This document shows positions 7,216 through 14,789 of a stretch of DNA of 15,431 nucleotides, in pieces; positions within the stretch are counted from its first letter, which is position 1; each line of letters opens with the position of its first letter. Origin of the DNA: JAIRLS01 sp031551455 (GTDB taxonomy: Bacteria; Bacteroidota; Bacteroidia; Bacteroidales; UBA4181); contig JAVBNP010000290.1 of assembly GCA_031551455.1 (NCBI GenBank), positions 1 to 15,431 on the forward strand, written 5' to 3'. The position numbers were made by a program, and so were the translations under genes. The notes beneath the pieces are model-generated. The model did no database searches, was not told the origin of the DNA, and worked only from the letters and a program-made list of their open reading frames with translations.

Positions 7216-8346
7216 TCAGCAATTTACCGTAAATCCCAACTTTTTCAACGTCTCTCCGACCCCGGCACGATCGTTTTTCAAATCAATCGTAAAAGCTTCG
7301 AATTCGCGACGAACGGGATAATCGCCCCGTTGCTTCTCAAATGTTTCGGGCGAAGCACGCAAGCGACCGTCGTCGTCGTTAACGGAATAGGTGTGCCAAA
7401 CGGCTTCGCAAAGGCAACGACCCATACTTTTTTCTCCGCAATCAAGCTCAAATCGAAGCGGTTGTTCCGGCATTACCGTTACAGTGGGTTGCCAATCGTT
7501 AAGCGGAAGACCGAAAAAACGGCTCAACGCCCGGATGGCCCCGGCGGTACCGCCGGCTTTTCCGTCGACCGAATATCCCGCAATATGCGGCGTGGCAATA
7601 TTTACCGCCGAGAGCAACTCGCGATCAATATTCGGTTCATTTTCCCAAACATCCAACACGGCCGCACCGATAAGCTTCCGCTTCAATGCATTTTTCAATG
7701 CATTGCCGTCCACCACTTCGCCTCGCGAACTGTTAATCACCACGGTTCTCCGCTGCAAACAATCAAACAACGCTTCGTCAAACAACTGAAAAGTTTTGTC
7801 GGGACCCGAAAGATTCAACGGAACATGCAGCGTAATAATATCGCTCATTTGAAAGATCTCGTCGAGAGGAACAAATTGTGCGGGCCCTTCTTTTCGCGCC
7901 CTCGGAGGGTCGTTCATCAATACGTTCATACCGAGAATTTCTCCCAATCGGGCAACTTTGCTGCCGACGTTTCCGACTCCGACTACACCCAACGTCATAT
8001 CCCGAAAAGCGAAACCGAATTGAACGGACAGGGTTGCCAACACGGATGCCAAATATTGCCGCACGGAACCCGAATTGCATCCGGGCACATTGGTCCACGT
8101 TATGCCGTTTGCTTCGCACCATGCGGCATCAATATGGTCGTAACCGATGGTTGCCGTGGCAATAAATTTTACCGATGTTCCTTTCAACAAAGTCTCGTTG
8201 CATTTGGTACGAGTACGAATAATCAGTGCATCGGCATCCGAAATATTTTCGGGGGCAAACCCGGCGCCGGGTAAATAGACAACTTCAGCGTACGGCTCGA
8301 GCACGCCTTTAATGAACGGGATTTTATCGTCGATAACTACTTTCAT
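7216..8346 (-). CDS. pdxB: Erythronate-4-phosphate dehydrogenase
   Basis: Second step of DXP-dependent pyridoxal 5'-phosphate synthesis: oxidises 4-phosphoerythronate to 2-oxo-3-hydroxy-4-phosphobutanoate. It belongs to the D-isomer 2-hydroxyacid dehydrogenases. Seen in its 376 residues: the family start VVIDDKIPF, ATATIGYDHID at 63-73, PGCNSGSV at 88-95, the NAD-binding loop GVGNVG at 123-128, NSSRGEVVD with the substrate-binding Arg, ENEP with the catalytic Glu, and TPHIAGYS with the catalytic His. The roughly 100-residue tail after this matches the PdxB dimerisation domain (DUF3410), which sets PdxB apart from SerA and other relatives. It starts 33 bases after the oxidoreductase gene and precedes gnd by 90 bases, so all three are probably co-transcribed. 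Confidence 0.95.
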   Translation of the reverse strand: MKVVIDDKIPFIKGVLEPYAEVVYLPGAGFAPENISDADALIIRTRTKCNETLLKGTSVKFIATATIGYDHIDAAWCEANGITWTNVPGCNSGSVRQYLASVLATLSVQFGFAFRDMTLGVVGVGNVGSKVARLGEILGMNVLMNDPPRARKEGPAQFVPLDEIFQMSDIITLHVPLNLSGPDKTFQLFDEALFDCLQRRTVVINSSRGEVVDGNALKNALKRKLIGAAVLDVWENEPNIDRELLSAVNIATPHIAGYSVDGKAGGTAGAIRALSRFFGLPLNDWQPTVTVMPEQPLRFELDCGEKSMGRCLCEAVWHTYSVNDDDGRLRASPETFEKQRGDYPVRREFEAFTIDLKNDRAGVGETLKKLGFTVNC

Positions 8347-8379
8347 TTTTCTTTATCGCAACATTACGAATTTGTACGA

Positions 8380-9384
8380 TCAAATTCTTTTCAAGATTTT
8401 ATCCATCACCCGATTGGTGCGGGCAGCCGAAATACCGTCGGAAGGTGATCGGCCGTTACCGCAAAGTTGTTCGACAACCGACCGAATCATCGGCTGTTGA
8501 ATATGTTCGGGGCGCGGAAAATTGTATTCCGATTGCGTATATATTGTTCGAACCGTAACGGGCGTAAACGAAAACGTTGCAAAGCAAACGCTTCCTTTCG
8601 TTCCCGTTATTTCCACCCGATCGAAATTATCGGGCGCCGCATACATCCATTCGCCGCATCCGACCGCACCGGAAACAAATCGAAAAGAGGCGACCACGGT
8701 ATCTTCGGCGGAATATAACCCGGCACGATTGGTCGGTTGTCCGTCAGCGTCGACGATTTCTCCCAAAACAAAATCGAGTATGTCCAACGTATGACAAGCC
8801 ATATCGTAAAAATAACCCGCGCCGGCAATTTCGGGCCGAACCCGCCACGGCAAATTTTCTGAATTATGATCTTGCGGGCGGGCGGGCACATGAAATCGAA
8901 CATTTACTGAAATAATGTCACCGATTTCTCCGCCGTCGACAATCTCTTTTACTTTTAAAAAGTAAGGCAAACTGCGACGATAGTACGCTACCGTCAAAGG
9001 AATACCCGTTTCGTCGGACACACGGTTCATTTCCTCGCATTCGGCATACGATGCGGCCATCGGTTTCTCGACATACACGGGCTTTCCCGTACGCATGGCG
9101 CGAACGGCATATTCCGCATGCGATGCGGGCGGAGTGGCAATATATACGGCATCGACATCGGGATCATTGATCAGCCGATCGGCATCGGAATACCAACGAT
9201 CGACCCCGTGACGACGGGCAAAGTCCTCCGCTTTAACGACGTCGCGGCGCATAACGGCAACAAGCGACGAATCTTCCGTTTTGTAGAAGGCCGGGCCGCT
9301 TTTTACTTCACACACATCGCCGCAACCGATGATTCCCCATCGAACGGGTGCGGACAAAGGTTTAAATGCCGATTGTTTGCTCAT
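8380..9384 (-). CDS. Gfo/Idh/MocA family oxidoreductase
   Basis: A 334-residue NAD(P)-dependent sugar or polyol oxidoreductase. The N-terminal Rossmann fold has WGIIGCGDVCEVKSGPAF (residues 16-33; the third glycine of the usual motif is Cys25), then DAVYIATPPASHAEYA and the family signature VEKPM with the catalytic-type Lys107. AYYRRSLPYFLKV follows, and the C-terminal half is the beta-sheet substrate domain with the ACHTLDILDFVLG motif. The WGIIGCGD...VKSGPAF pattern marks a subgroup found in many bacteria whose substrate is not established. It heads the minus-strand unit with pdxB and gnd, and a good TAnnTTTG box lies 29 bases before its ATG. A link to pentose or erythronate metabolism is possible from context only. 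Confidence 0.92.
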   Translation of the reverse strand: MSKQSAFKPLSAPVRWGIIGCGDVCEVKSGPAFYKTEDSSLVAVMRRDVVKAEDFARRHGVDRWYSDADRLINDPDVDAVYIATPPASHAEYAVRAMRTGKPVYVEKPMAASYAECEEMNRVSDETGIPLTVAYYRRSLPYFLKVKEIVDGGEIGDIISVNVRFHVPARPQDHNSENLPWRVRPEIAGAGYFYDMACHTLDILDFVLGEIVDADGQPTNRAGLYSAEDTVVASFRFVSGAVGCGEWMYAAPDNFDRVEITGTKGSVCFATFSFTPVTVRTIYTQSEYNFPRPEHIQQPMIRSVVEQLCGNGRSPSDGISAARTNRVMDKILKRI

Positions 9385-9412
9385 ACCGATTCGGATACAG
9401 ATTAAAGCAGGG

Positions 9413-9420
9413 CAAATATA
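9413..9420 (-). promoter_or_regulatory. Candidate -7 promoter box for the oxidoreductase-pdxB-gnd unit
   Basis: On the minus strand this reads TATATTTG, a full TAnnTTTG match 29 bases before the ATG at 9384, which implies a leader of roughly 20 bases. The -33 element is not clear. Confidence 0.42.
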
Positions 9421-9517
9421 TCTAATTTATTTGACGATCATTCGGCCGAAAAATACAATTTCGGGAACGATTTGCATTTTTGTGCATCTCTTCGAATAAT
9501 TATTCGATATTTTCCCG

Positions 9518-9525
9518 TAAGTTTG
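9518..9525 (+). promoter_or_regulatory. Candidate -7 promoter box for the DUF4290-murA unit
   Basis: TAAGTTTG matches TAnnTTTG. Transcription would begin near 9532, giving a leader of about 70 bases before the chosen DUF4290 start at 9600. It rules against the open-frame start at 9480, which lies upstream of the box. TTCG at 9491-9494 is a weak -33 candidate. Confidence 0.42.
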
Positions 9526-9599
9526 TGCAAAAATCGCAACGGATGCCCGACCGGGAATCGGCGGTACATCACGCGTACAATCCGAAATTAATTCATCAA

Positions 9600-10217
9600 A
9601 TGGAATACAATACTTCGCAAAAAAAATTGGTATTACCCGAATATGGCCGTCACGTACACATGATGGTACAATTTGCCGTTCAAATAAAAAATCGTGAAGA
9701 ACGGAATACGGCGGCTCACGCTATCATCGGCATCATGGGGAATTTACAGCCGCATCTTCGCGACATTCCCGATTTCAAACATAAACTCTGGGATCATTTG
9801 TTCATCATGTCCGAATTTAAGCTGGATATTGATGCTCCGTATCCGAAACCTTCACCCGCCGAATTGGTCGAAAAACCCAATACCGTTCCTTATTCTCAAT
9901 CGCATGTCCGTCAAAAACATTACGGAAAGATTTTGGTCGATATGATTCGCGAAGCGGGAAAAATGGAAGATTCCGAACTAAAAAATATGTTGATCCGATT
10001 GTTGGCCAATCAAATGAAAAAGTCGTACGTCGCATGGAACAAAAGCGAAGTCAGTAACGAACAGATCATTCAAGATCTTTGGGATATATCCGACGGAAAA
10101 ATCACGTTAAGTCTCGAATCGGTACAGTCCATGTTTACGGCAACGACGGGAGAATATTCGCAACAACAGAATTCGAAACCGAGGAAAAAGAGATTGGCGG
10201 GATCAAGCCGTAAATAA
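9600..10217 (+). CDS. DUF4290 family protein
   Basis: A soluble protein of 205 residues from the chosen ATG. The frame is open from 9480, but the family begins with the pattern seen here, MEYNTSQKKLVLPEYGRHVHMMV, so the 40 residues before it are probably not translated; ATG 9543 is a second possibility. The body is helical and charged: REERNTAAHAIIGIMGNLQP, then DFKHKLWDHLFIMSEFKLDIDAPYP, then HYGKILVDMIREA. The C-terminus is basic (KPRKKRLAGSSRK), which could contact nucleic acid or membranes. DUF4290 has no known activity and I know it mostly from Bacteroidota, where it sits next to murA as it does here (61 bases before it). Family identity is confident, function unknown. Confidence 0.88.
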   Translation: MEYNTSQKKLVLPEYGRHVHMMVQFAVQIKNREERNTAAHAIIGIMGNLQPHLRDIPDFKHKLWDHLFIMSEFKLDIDAPYPKPSPAELVEKPNTVPYSQSHVRQKHYGKILVDMIREAGKMEDSELKNMLIRLLANQMKKSYVAWNKSEVSNEQIIQDLWDISDGKITLSLESVQSMFTATTGEYSQQQNSKPRKKRLAGSSRK

Positions 10218-10277
10218 GAAAGGGAACAACAACCCCCGAATATCGTATCTCCGTTATTCTCTTTTATTTTTGTAATT

Positions 10278-11588
10278 ATGGCAACATTTAAAATCGAAGG
10301 CGGGCACCGCTTGCGCGGAGAATTGCATCCACAGGGAGCAAAAAATGAAGCGCTGCAAGTAATCTGCGCCTGTTTACTGACCGAAGAAAAGGTAATCATT
10401 CGCAACATTCCGGGCATCAGCGATGTCAATATTTTAATGGATTTGCTTCGCGATTTGGGTGTATCCGTCACGCAAATCGGAACGAAAGATTTCGAATTTC
10501 AAGCGAAGGATGTTGACGTAGACGTGCTCAACGATCCGAAAATACAGAAAAAAGCGGCTTCATTGCGCGGTTCGATCATGATTATCGGTCCTTTGTTGGC
10601 ACGATTCGGCAAAGGCGTGATTGCCCGTCCGGGCGGTGACAAAATCGGGCGCAGGCGGTTGGATACGCACTTTATCGGATTCGAAAAATTGGGCGCCGAG
10701 TTTACGTACAATTCGGACGAAGGATGTTTTCGCGTCAACGCCAAAGAATTAAAAGGCGCTTACATGTTGCTGGACGAAGCATCGGTTACGGGAACGGGCA
10801 ACATATTGATGGCCGCCGTGATGGCAAAAGGCACTACCACCATATACAATGCAGCCTGTGAACCCTACATACAGCAACTTTGCAGAATGTTGATTCAAAT
10901 GGGCGCCAAAATCAGCGGAATAGGTTCCAACCTGTTGATTGTGGAAGGCGTCGACCAATTGGGCGGTTGTGAACATACGCTTCTTCCCGACATGATCGAG
11001 GTGGGAAGTTTTATCGGACTTGCCGCCATGACCGGATCGGAAATAACGATTAAAAATACGGCTTACGACCAATTGGGCATTATTCCGCGTTCGTTCGAAC
11101 GGCTGGGAATTTGCGTGGAACGTCGTAACGACGACATTTATATTCCTTCGCACGAACGGTACGAAATAGAAACCTTCATCGACGGATCCATCATGACCAT
11201 TGCCGACGCGATATGGCCGGGACTGACTCCCGACCTGTTGAGCGTTTTTTTGGTGGTGGCGACACAAGCCACGGGAAGTGTTTTGATTCATCAGAAAATG
11301 TTTGAAAGTCGTTTGTTTTTTGTCGACAAGTTGATCGACATGGGTGCGCGCATTATTCTTTGTGATCCGCACAGAGCCACCGTGATCGGATTGGGCAATA
11401 AACAACGATTAAAAAATACGGTAATGACGTCGCCCGACATACGCGCGGGTGTGGCGTTGCTGATCGCCGCGTTAAGCGCCGAAGGCGTGGGCGTAATTCA
11501 CAATATCGAACAAATTGACCGCGGTTACGAAAACATCGACCTCCGATTAAACCGTATTGGCGCCAAAATATCGAGAATCGAAGGTTAA
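10278..11588 (+). CDS. murA: UDP-N-acetylglucosamine 1-carboxyvinyltransferase
   Basis: First committed step of peptidoglycan synthesis: transfers enolpyruvate from phosphoenolpyruvate to UDP-GlcNAc in the cytoplasm. The 436 residues have the two-domain EPSP-synthase-like fold with its repeated motifs. Lys22-Asn23 (GAKNEAL) are the conserved substrate-binding pair. The active-site loop reads RPGGDKIGRRRLDTH, so Asp121 stands where E. coli MurA has Cys115, the residue alkylated by fosfomycin. Known Asp-type MurA enzymes remain active and resist this drug. The catalytic acid corresponding to E. coli Asp305 is in WPGLTPDLLS. The family hallmark MFESRLFFVDKLIDMGA is present. Likely co-transcribed with DUF4290 (61-base gap) and with the hydrolase that starts 13 bases downstream. 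A TATTTTTG string lies too near the ATG to be a normal promoter. Confidence 0.97.
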   Translation: MATFKIEGGHRLRGELHPQGAKNEALQVICACLLTEEKVIIRNIPGISDVNILMDLLRDLGVSVTQIGTKDFEFQAKDVDVDVLNDPKIQKKAASLRGSIMIIGPLLARFGKGVIARPGGDKIGRRRLDTHFIGFEKLGAEFTYNSDEGCFRVNAKELKGAYMLLDEASVTGTGNILMAAVMAKGTTTIYNAACEPYIQQLCRMLIQMGAKISGIGSNLLIVEGVDQLGGCEHTLLPDMIEVGSFIGLAAMTGSEITIKNTAYDQLGIIPRSFERLGICVERRNDDIYIPSHERYEIETFIDGSIMTIADAIWPGLTPDLLSVFLVVATQATGSVLIHQKMFESRLFFVDKLIDMGARIILCDPHRATVIGLGNKQRLKNTVMTSPDIRAGVALLIAALSAEGVGVIHNIEQIDRGYENIDLRLNRIGAKISRIEG

Positions 11589-11601
11589 CGGAACTCGTAA
11601 A

Positions 11602-12591
11602 ATGAATCGTATCATGCCCGAAAACCCTTCAAAAAAGATCTTTCGATTATTGATCTCGTGCGTTGCGGCATTGATGATCGGACTTCCTCTCTTCGGACAG
11701 CCGAATTTATCGAGCAACGTTGTTAAGGAAACACTTGCGTACGCAACCAAAGAGAGGCAAACCTTGTTTTTGGATAAGTATCGAACAAAAGAAGTTTTCG
11801 AAAAACCGAGTCCGTGTATTGTTTTTATTCATGGCGGTTCTTTCAAAGGCGGAACAAGGGACAACCAAAGTTATGCCGAATATTTCGATTACATGGCAAA
11901 ACAAGGTTACACGGTAGTTTCCATCGATTACCGATTGGGAATGAAGGGCGCAACATCCAAAAATTACACGGAAGCAACAACAATGTTGAAAAAGGCCGTA
12001 GATATGGCCGTGGAAGATTTGTATGATGCCACGGGATTTATTTTACGGCATGCGTCGGAATGGAAAGTGAATCCCGAAAAAATCATCATCAGCGGCTCCA
12101 GCGCGGGAGCCGTAACCGTTTTGCAGGCCGAATACGAATATTGTAATCGATCGAATATTGCTTCGCGATTACCCGACAACTTTCGATATGCCGGAGTAAT
12201 CGGTTTTGCGGGAGCTGTTTTGTCGCTTAACGGCAATTTAACATGGAAAAACAAACCCGCACCCATGCTCTTGTTTCATGGTAATGCCGACGATATGGTG
12301 CCTTTCGGAAAAATCGACAAAGGCAACGTAAGCCTTTGCGGGTCGGAATATATTGCTTCGCGATTACATCATTTCGGTTTTCCGCATTGTTTTTTTCTGT
12401 ATGAGGGATCGGCGCATGAAATATCGCGAATGCCCATGAAGAAAAATCTCCCGGAAATTCAACGATTTTTGGAGGTAATGGTCTTTTCCGGGGAAGCATT
12501 AATGCTCCGAATACAAGCGGAGGAAATCGACAAAAAGAAGCCCGAACGAACATTAACCTCGGAAGATTTTTTCAAAAAGAATTTCAAATAA
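11602..12591 (+). CDS. Secreted alpha/beta hydrolase (esterase-like)
   Basis: A 329-residue predicted periplasmic or exported esterase/lipase of the alpha/beta-hydrolase fold. The ATG at 11602 gives a signal peptide (KKIFRLLISCVAALMIGLPLFG, cleavage probably before Gln33); starting further upstream at 11557 would overlap the end of murA. Oxyanion-hole motif HGGSF is at 77-81, followed by VVSIDYRLG at 105-113. The nucleophile is Ser167 in GSSAG (165-169), the acid is Asp230 or Asp231 in HGNADDMVPF, and the base is His272 in EGSAHEI. This is the layout of the BD-FAE/carboxylesterase group; xylan or feruloyl ester cleavage is possible, but no carbohydrate module is present. It starts only 13 bases after murA, so read-through from murA is likely. 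The exact substrate is unknown. Confidence 0.88.
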   Translation: MNRIMPENPSKKIFRLLISCVAALMIGLPLFGQPNLSSNVVKETLAYATKERQTLFLDKYRTKEVFEKPSPCIVFIHGGSFKGGTRDNQSYAEYFDYMAKQGYTVVSIDYRLGMKGATSKNYTEATTMLKKAVDMAVEDLYDATGFILRHASEWKVNPEKIIISGSSAGAVTVLQAEYEYCNRSNIASRLPDNFRYAGVIGFAGAVLSLNGNLTWKNKPAPMLLFHGNADDMVPFGKIDKGNVSLCGSEYIASRLHHFGFPHCFFLYEGSAHEISRMPMKKNLPEIQRFLEVMVFSGEALMLRIQAEEIDKKKPERTLTSEDFFKKNFK

Positions 12592-12664
12592 CGGTCCTTT
12601 GTTTACGAAAGAAAATCTCAATTACATCGGAACAAAAATTCGAACATAAATTAAAGACATACAG

Positions 12665-13678
12665 ATGAAAGCAAAAATTTTATCCGGAACGGCCATCTTT
12701 GTTTTTACCGTATTGATTGCGGTTTCGTGTAATACGAAATCGAAACTGTTGCCCGAAGCAAGAGGAAAGCACGGAGAAGTGGCGGTGGTAATCAACAGAT
12801 CGCTGTGGCAGGGAGCATGCGGCGACTCCATACGTAACTATTTGGCATACCCCATTATGACTTTGCCACAGGCCGAACCGATGTTTACGTTGATTCAACA
12901 GGACGTTTTATCGGATTTGATGAAACAACTTCGCAATATTTTAATCGTTAATATCGATCCGGGATACGAAAACGCAACGCTCACGTACAAAGCAAACGTT
13001 TGGGCAAATAATCAACTCGTGTTCAATGTCAATGCGCCTTCCGCCGACTCCGTCATTGCTTGCATCGATCGAAACAAAGACATCATCGTTTCTCGAATTT
13101 TGGTTAAGAGCAGAGACAATAATATCGAGTATTATCGAAGAATCGTCAATCCGCCGGTCGTCAAAAAAATACAAGATAAATTTCAAGTCGATATTTGCAT
13201 CCCCAAAGAATACTCTTTGGATGTGGACAAAGATGATTTTATGTGGATGTCGCGCGAAGAAGGGGATCTGACGATGGGTATTTTGATGTGGAAGGAGCCG
13301 TACACATCAAAAGAACAATTGGACCCGTATCGATTGATTTCCAAAATGAACGAGATGACCAAGAAATATGTTCCCGGTCCCGATCCCGGTTCGTACATGA
13401 CACATGAATCGATGGTTCCGCCGATGGTGAGAGTTTTTGAAAAAGACGAAAACTATTACGTTCAAGTGAACGGTCTTTGGCAAATGGAGGCCGGATTTAT
13501 GGGCGGCCCGTACGTTAACACATCCATGGTGGATGCCAAACGCGGACAAATCGTTACCGGAGTCGGATTCGTATTCTTTCCGCGAAAAGAAAAACGGGAT
13601 TATGTCCGACAATTGGAGGCCATCTTGTACACCATGACGCCGATGAAAGAAAACGGCAATACCACGGAAAAGAAATAA
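12665..13678 (+). CDS. DUF4837 family lipoprotein
   Basis: A 337-residue envelope protein with a signal peptide and probable lipobox AVSC (Cys22; Ala at -3 is less common than Leu). The mature part has the features I associate with DUF4837 of Bacteroidota: an early GEVAVVINRSLWQGACGDSIR segment, then LPQAEPMFTLIQQD, then RNILIVNIDP, a second domain with DICIPKEYSLDVDKDDFMWMSRE, and a C-terminal NGLWQMEAGFMGGPYVNTSMVD segment. The role of the family is unknown. The 73-base gap after the hydrolase gene has no visible terminator, so it may be the last gene of the DUF4290-murA transcript or have its own promoter. Confidence 0.88.
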   Translation: MKAKILSGTAIFVFTVLIAVSCNTKSKLLPEARGKHGEVAVVINRSLWQGACGDSIRNYLAYPIMTLPQAEPMFTLIQQDVLSDLMKQLRNILIVNIDPGYENATLTYKANVWANNQLVFNVNAPSADSVIACIDRNKDIIVSRILVKSRDNNIEYYRRIVNPPVVKKIQDKFQVDICIPKEYSLDVDKDDFMWMSREEGDLTMGILMWKEPYTSKEQLDPYRLISKMNEMTKKYVPGPDPGSYMTHESMVPPMVRVFEKDENYYVQVNGLWQMEAGFMGGPYVNTSMVDAKRGQIVTGVGFVFFPRKEKRDYVRQLEAILYTMTPMKENGNTTEKK

Positions 13679-13700
13679 CCGGATCCGGTATCTCCGTTTT
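13678..13700 (+). terminator. Possible weak terminator or palindrome after the DUF4837 gene
   Basis: ACCGGATCCGGT (13678-13689) is a perfect 12-base palindrome starting at the stop codon. An alternative small stem CGGA/TCCG (13680-13683 with 13693-13696) is followed directly by TTTTT. The stem is short, so termination is uncertain. Confidence 0.25.
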
Positions 13701-13784
13701 TCGTTGCAGTACACACCGTGAAATCTTTTAATTGCGAAAAATTCGAATATTAATCGATTTGCATTATTACGGGTTGGTCAAAAA

Positions 13785-14195
13785 ATGAATTCCGCCTTTA
13801 ACGAAAAATCTGTTGCTCCTTGCGGGATGAACTGCGGAGTGTGCATTGCATACCTGCGCGACAAAAAGCCGTGTGTCGGTTGCCGGGGAATTGGCGAAAA
13901 GCCGAAACATTGCAACCGTTGTATTATCGCTAATTGCAATTATTTGTCCGCTACCGCATCACAATTTTGTTACGATTGCGAAAAATTTCCTTGTACGCGA
14001 TTGGACCAATTGGACAAAAGGTACAGAACCAAATACCGAACGAGCTTGATACAAAATCTTGAGGAGATACGCGATAAAGGCTTGCATCATTTTTTGGAAA
14101 ACGAAGATTCAACCCGAAGATGCGTCAATTGCGGGAATATCATCAGTGTGCATCGTGATTTTTGCATGATTTGCAAAACGCCGATACTGCTATAA
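13785..14195 (+). CDS. Cysteine-rich DUF3795 protein
   Basis: A 136-residue cytoplasmic protein with fifteen cysteines. The N-terminal two thirds is DUF3795: APCGMNCGVCIAYL with Cys13, 17 and 20, then CVGC (30-33), CNRC (43-46), Cys51 and a CYDC pair (62-65) with Cys70 in FPC. After a helical linker (about 74-105) comes a second metal-binding unit, CVNC at 113-116 and CMIC at 127-130, which looks like a separate zinc ribbon. These cysteines probably bind zinc, although an iron-sulfur cluster in the first part cannot be excluded. The family has no established function. It stands alone between the DUF4837 and DUF4381 genes, with about 100 bases on each side. Confidence 0.88.
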   Translation: MNSAFNEKSVAPCGMNCGVCIAYLRDKKPCVGCRGIGEKPKHCNRCIIANCNYLSATASQFCYDCEKFPCTRLDQLDKRYRTKYRTSLIQNLEEIRDKGLHHFLENEDSTRRCVNCGNIISVHRDFCMICKTPILL

Positions 14196-14224
14196 AGCCA
14201 TGAAATCCGGTCGGGTTCCGGCTT
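14195..14224 (+). terminator. Possible hairpin after the DUF3795 gene
   Basis: AAGCC (14195-14199) can pair with GGCTT (14220-14224) and, past a bulge, GAA with TTC. There is no U-tract. It overlaps the stop codon of the DUF3795 gene. Weak. Confidence 0.2.
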
Positions 14225-14312
14225 GGAGTCGCGCCAAAATAAAATCGCACCGGTCAATTGAACAATATTCGTCCCAAACGATTATGTTAATGTAGAAACA
14301 CCCGGATGAAAA

Positions 14313-14789
14313 ATGAATGATTCTATCCCCGCCATAGGACAATTGATAGAGCCGACGCCTGTGCGTTTCAGTTTTGATGCGCCCGGTTGGTACGTGGCGG
14401 GCGGCGTCTTGGCGGTATTGTTGCTCACGGCCTGCATCATTGCATGGCGCCGCTATCGCAGGAATCGTTATCGCAGAGCTGCCTTGCGCTGGTTGCAAAG
14501 CGAGGAGCAACGTCTCACGCCGGCAAAGGAATATGCGCGATTGGTTTATGCCGCCGACATGCTCGTCAAACGTATCGCCATGCAACGCTACGGTCGCGAA
14601 GTATCTTCGTTGCGCGGAAAAGATTGGTCGGAATACATCAATAAAACTTGGCGGTCAGAGTTTACTGCCGACGATATGAAGTTGCTCGACGATTTGTATC
14701 TTTCTGAAACTTCCGTCGATGCCGACCGCGCGGGAGCATTCGTCGATAAAGCTAAACAATGGATCAAAACGCACCGATATGAACGCTGA
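14313..14789 (+). CDS. DUF4381 membrane protein of a Bat operon
   Basis: A 158-residue single-pass membrane protein. Residues 1-25 (IGQLIEPTPVRFSFDAPGW) precede one hydrophobic segment at about 26-45, followed at once by an Arg-rich stop (RRYRRNRYRR) and a cytoplasmic helical domain (WLQSEEQRLTPAKEYARLVYAADMLVKRIAM; LRGKDWSEYINKTW). This is the DUF4381 layout, a component of MoxR-DUF58-DUF4381-VWA gene sets. The stop codon lies inside the start of the following VWA gene, so the two are translationally coupled. Unlike the usual order, no moxR ATPase or DUF58 gene is upstream; the DUF3795 gene is. The gene is clearly richer in G+C than those to its left (sampled 60-base blocks about 53-65% against about 40%). 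Confidence 0.88.
   Translation: MNDSIPAIGQLIEPTPVRFSFDAPGWYVAGGVLAVLLLTACIIAWRRYRRNRYRRAALRWLQSEEQRLTPAKEYARLVYAADMLVKRIAMQRYGREVSSLRGKDWSEYINKTWRSEFTADDMKLLDDLYLSETSVDADRAGAFVDKAKQWIKTHRYER

Noticed and set aside
7682..7704. Tandem 11-base repeat TTCAATGCATT inside pdxB
   Set aside because: It encodes NALKNALK, which fits the normal helix of the dehydrogenase family (AL..AL pattern), so it is most likely coding coincidence.
7201..8274. A 357-codon plus-strand open frame
   Set aside because: It lies fully opposite pdxB, whose motifs are unmistakable. The translation is rich in Arg, Ser and His with no domain, as expected for the antisense of a real gene.
10265..10272. TATTTTTG as a promoter for murA
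   Set aside because: It is only five bases before the ATG, so the transcript would be essentially leaderless; co-transcription with DUF4290 explains murA better.
10749..11405. A 218-codon minus-strand open frame
   Set aside because: Antisense shadow of murA with His- and Gln-rich composition and no family resemblance.
12155..12367. An 18-base direct repeat, ATATTGCTTCGCGATTAC, at 12155-12172 and 12350-12367
   Set aside because: Both copies are in frame and encode IASRL inside the hydrolase. Two copies alone are not evidence of a mobile or regulatory element.
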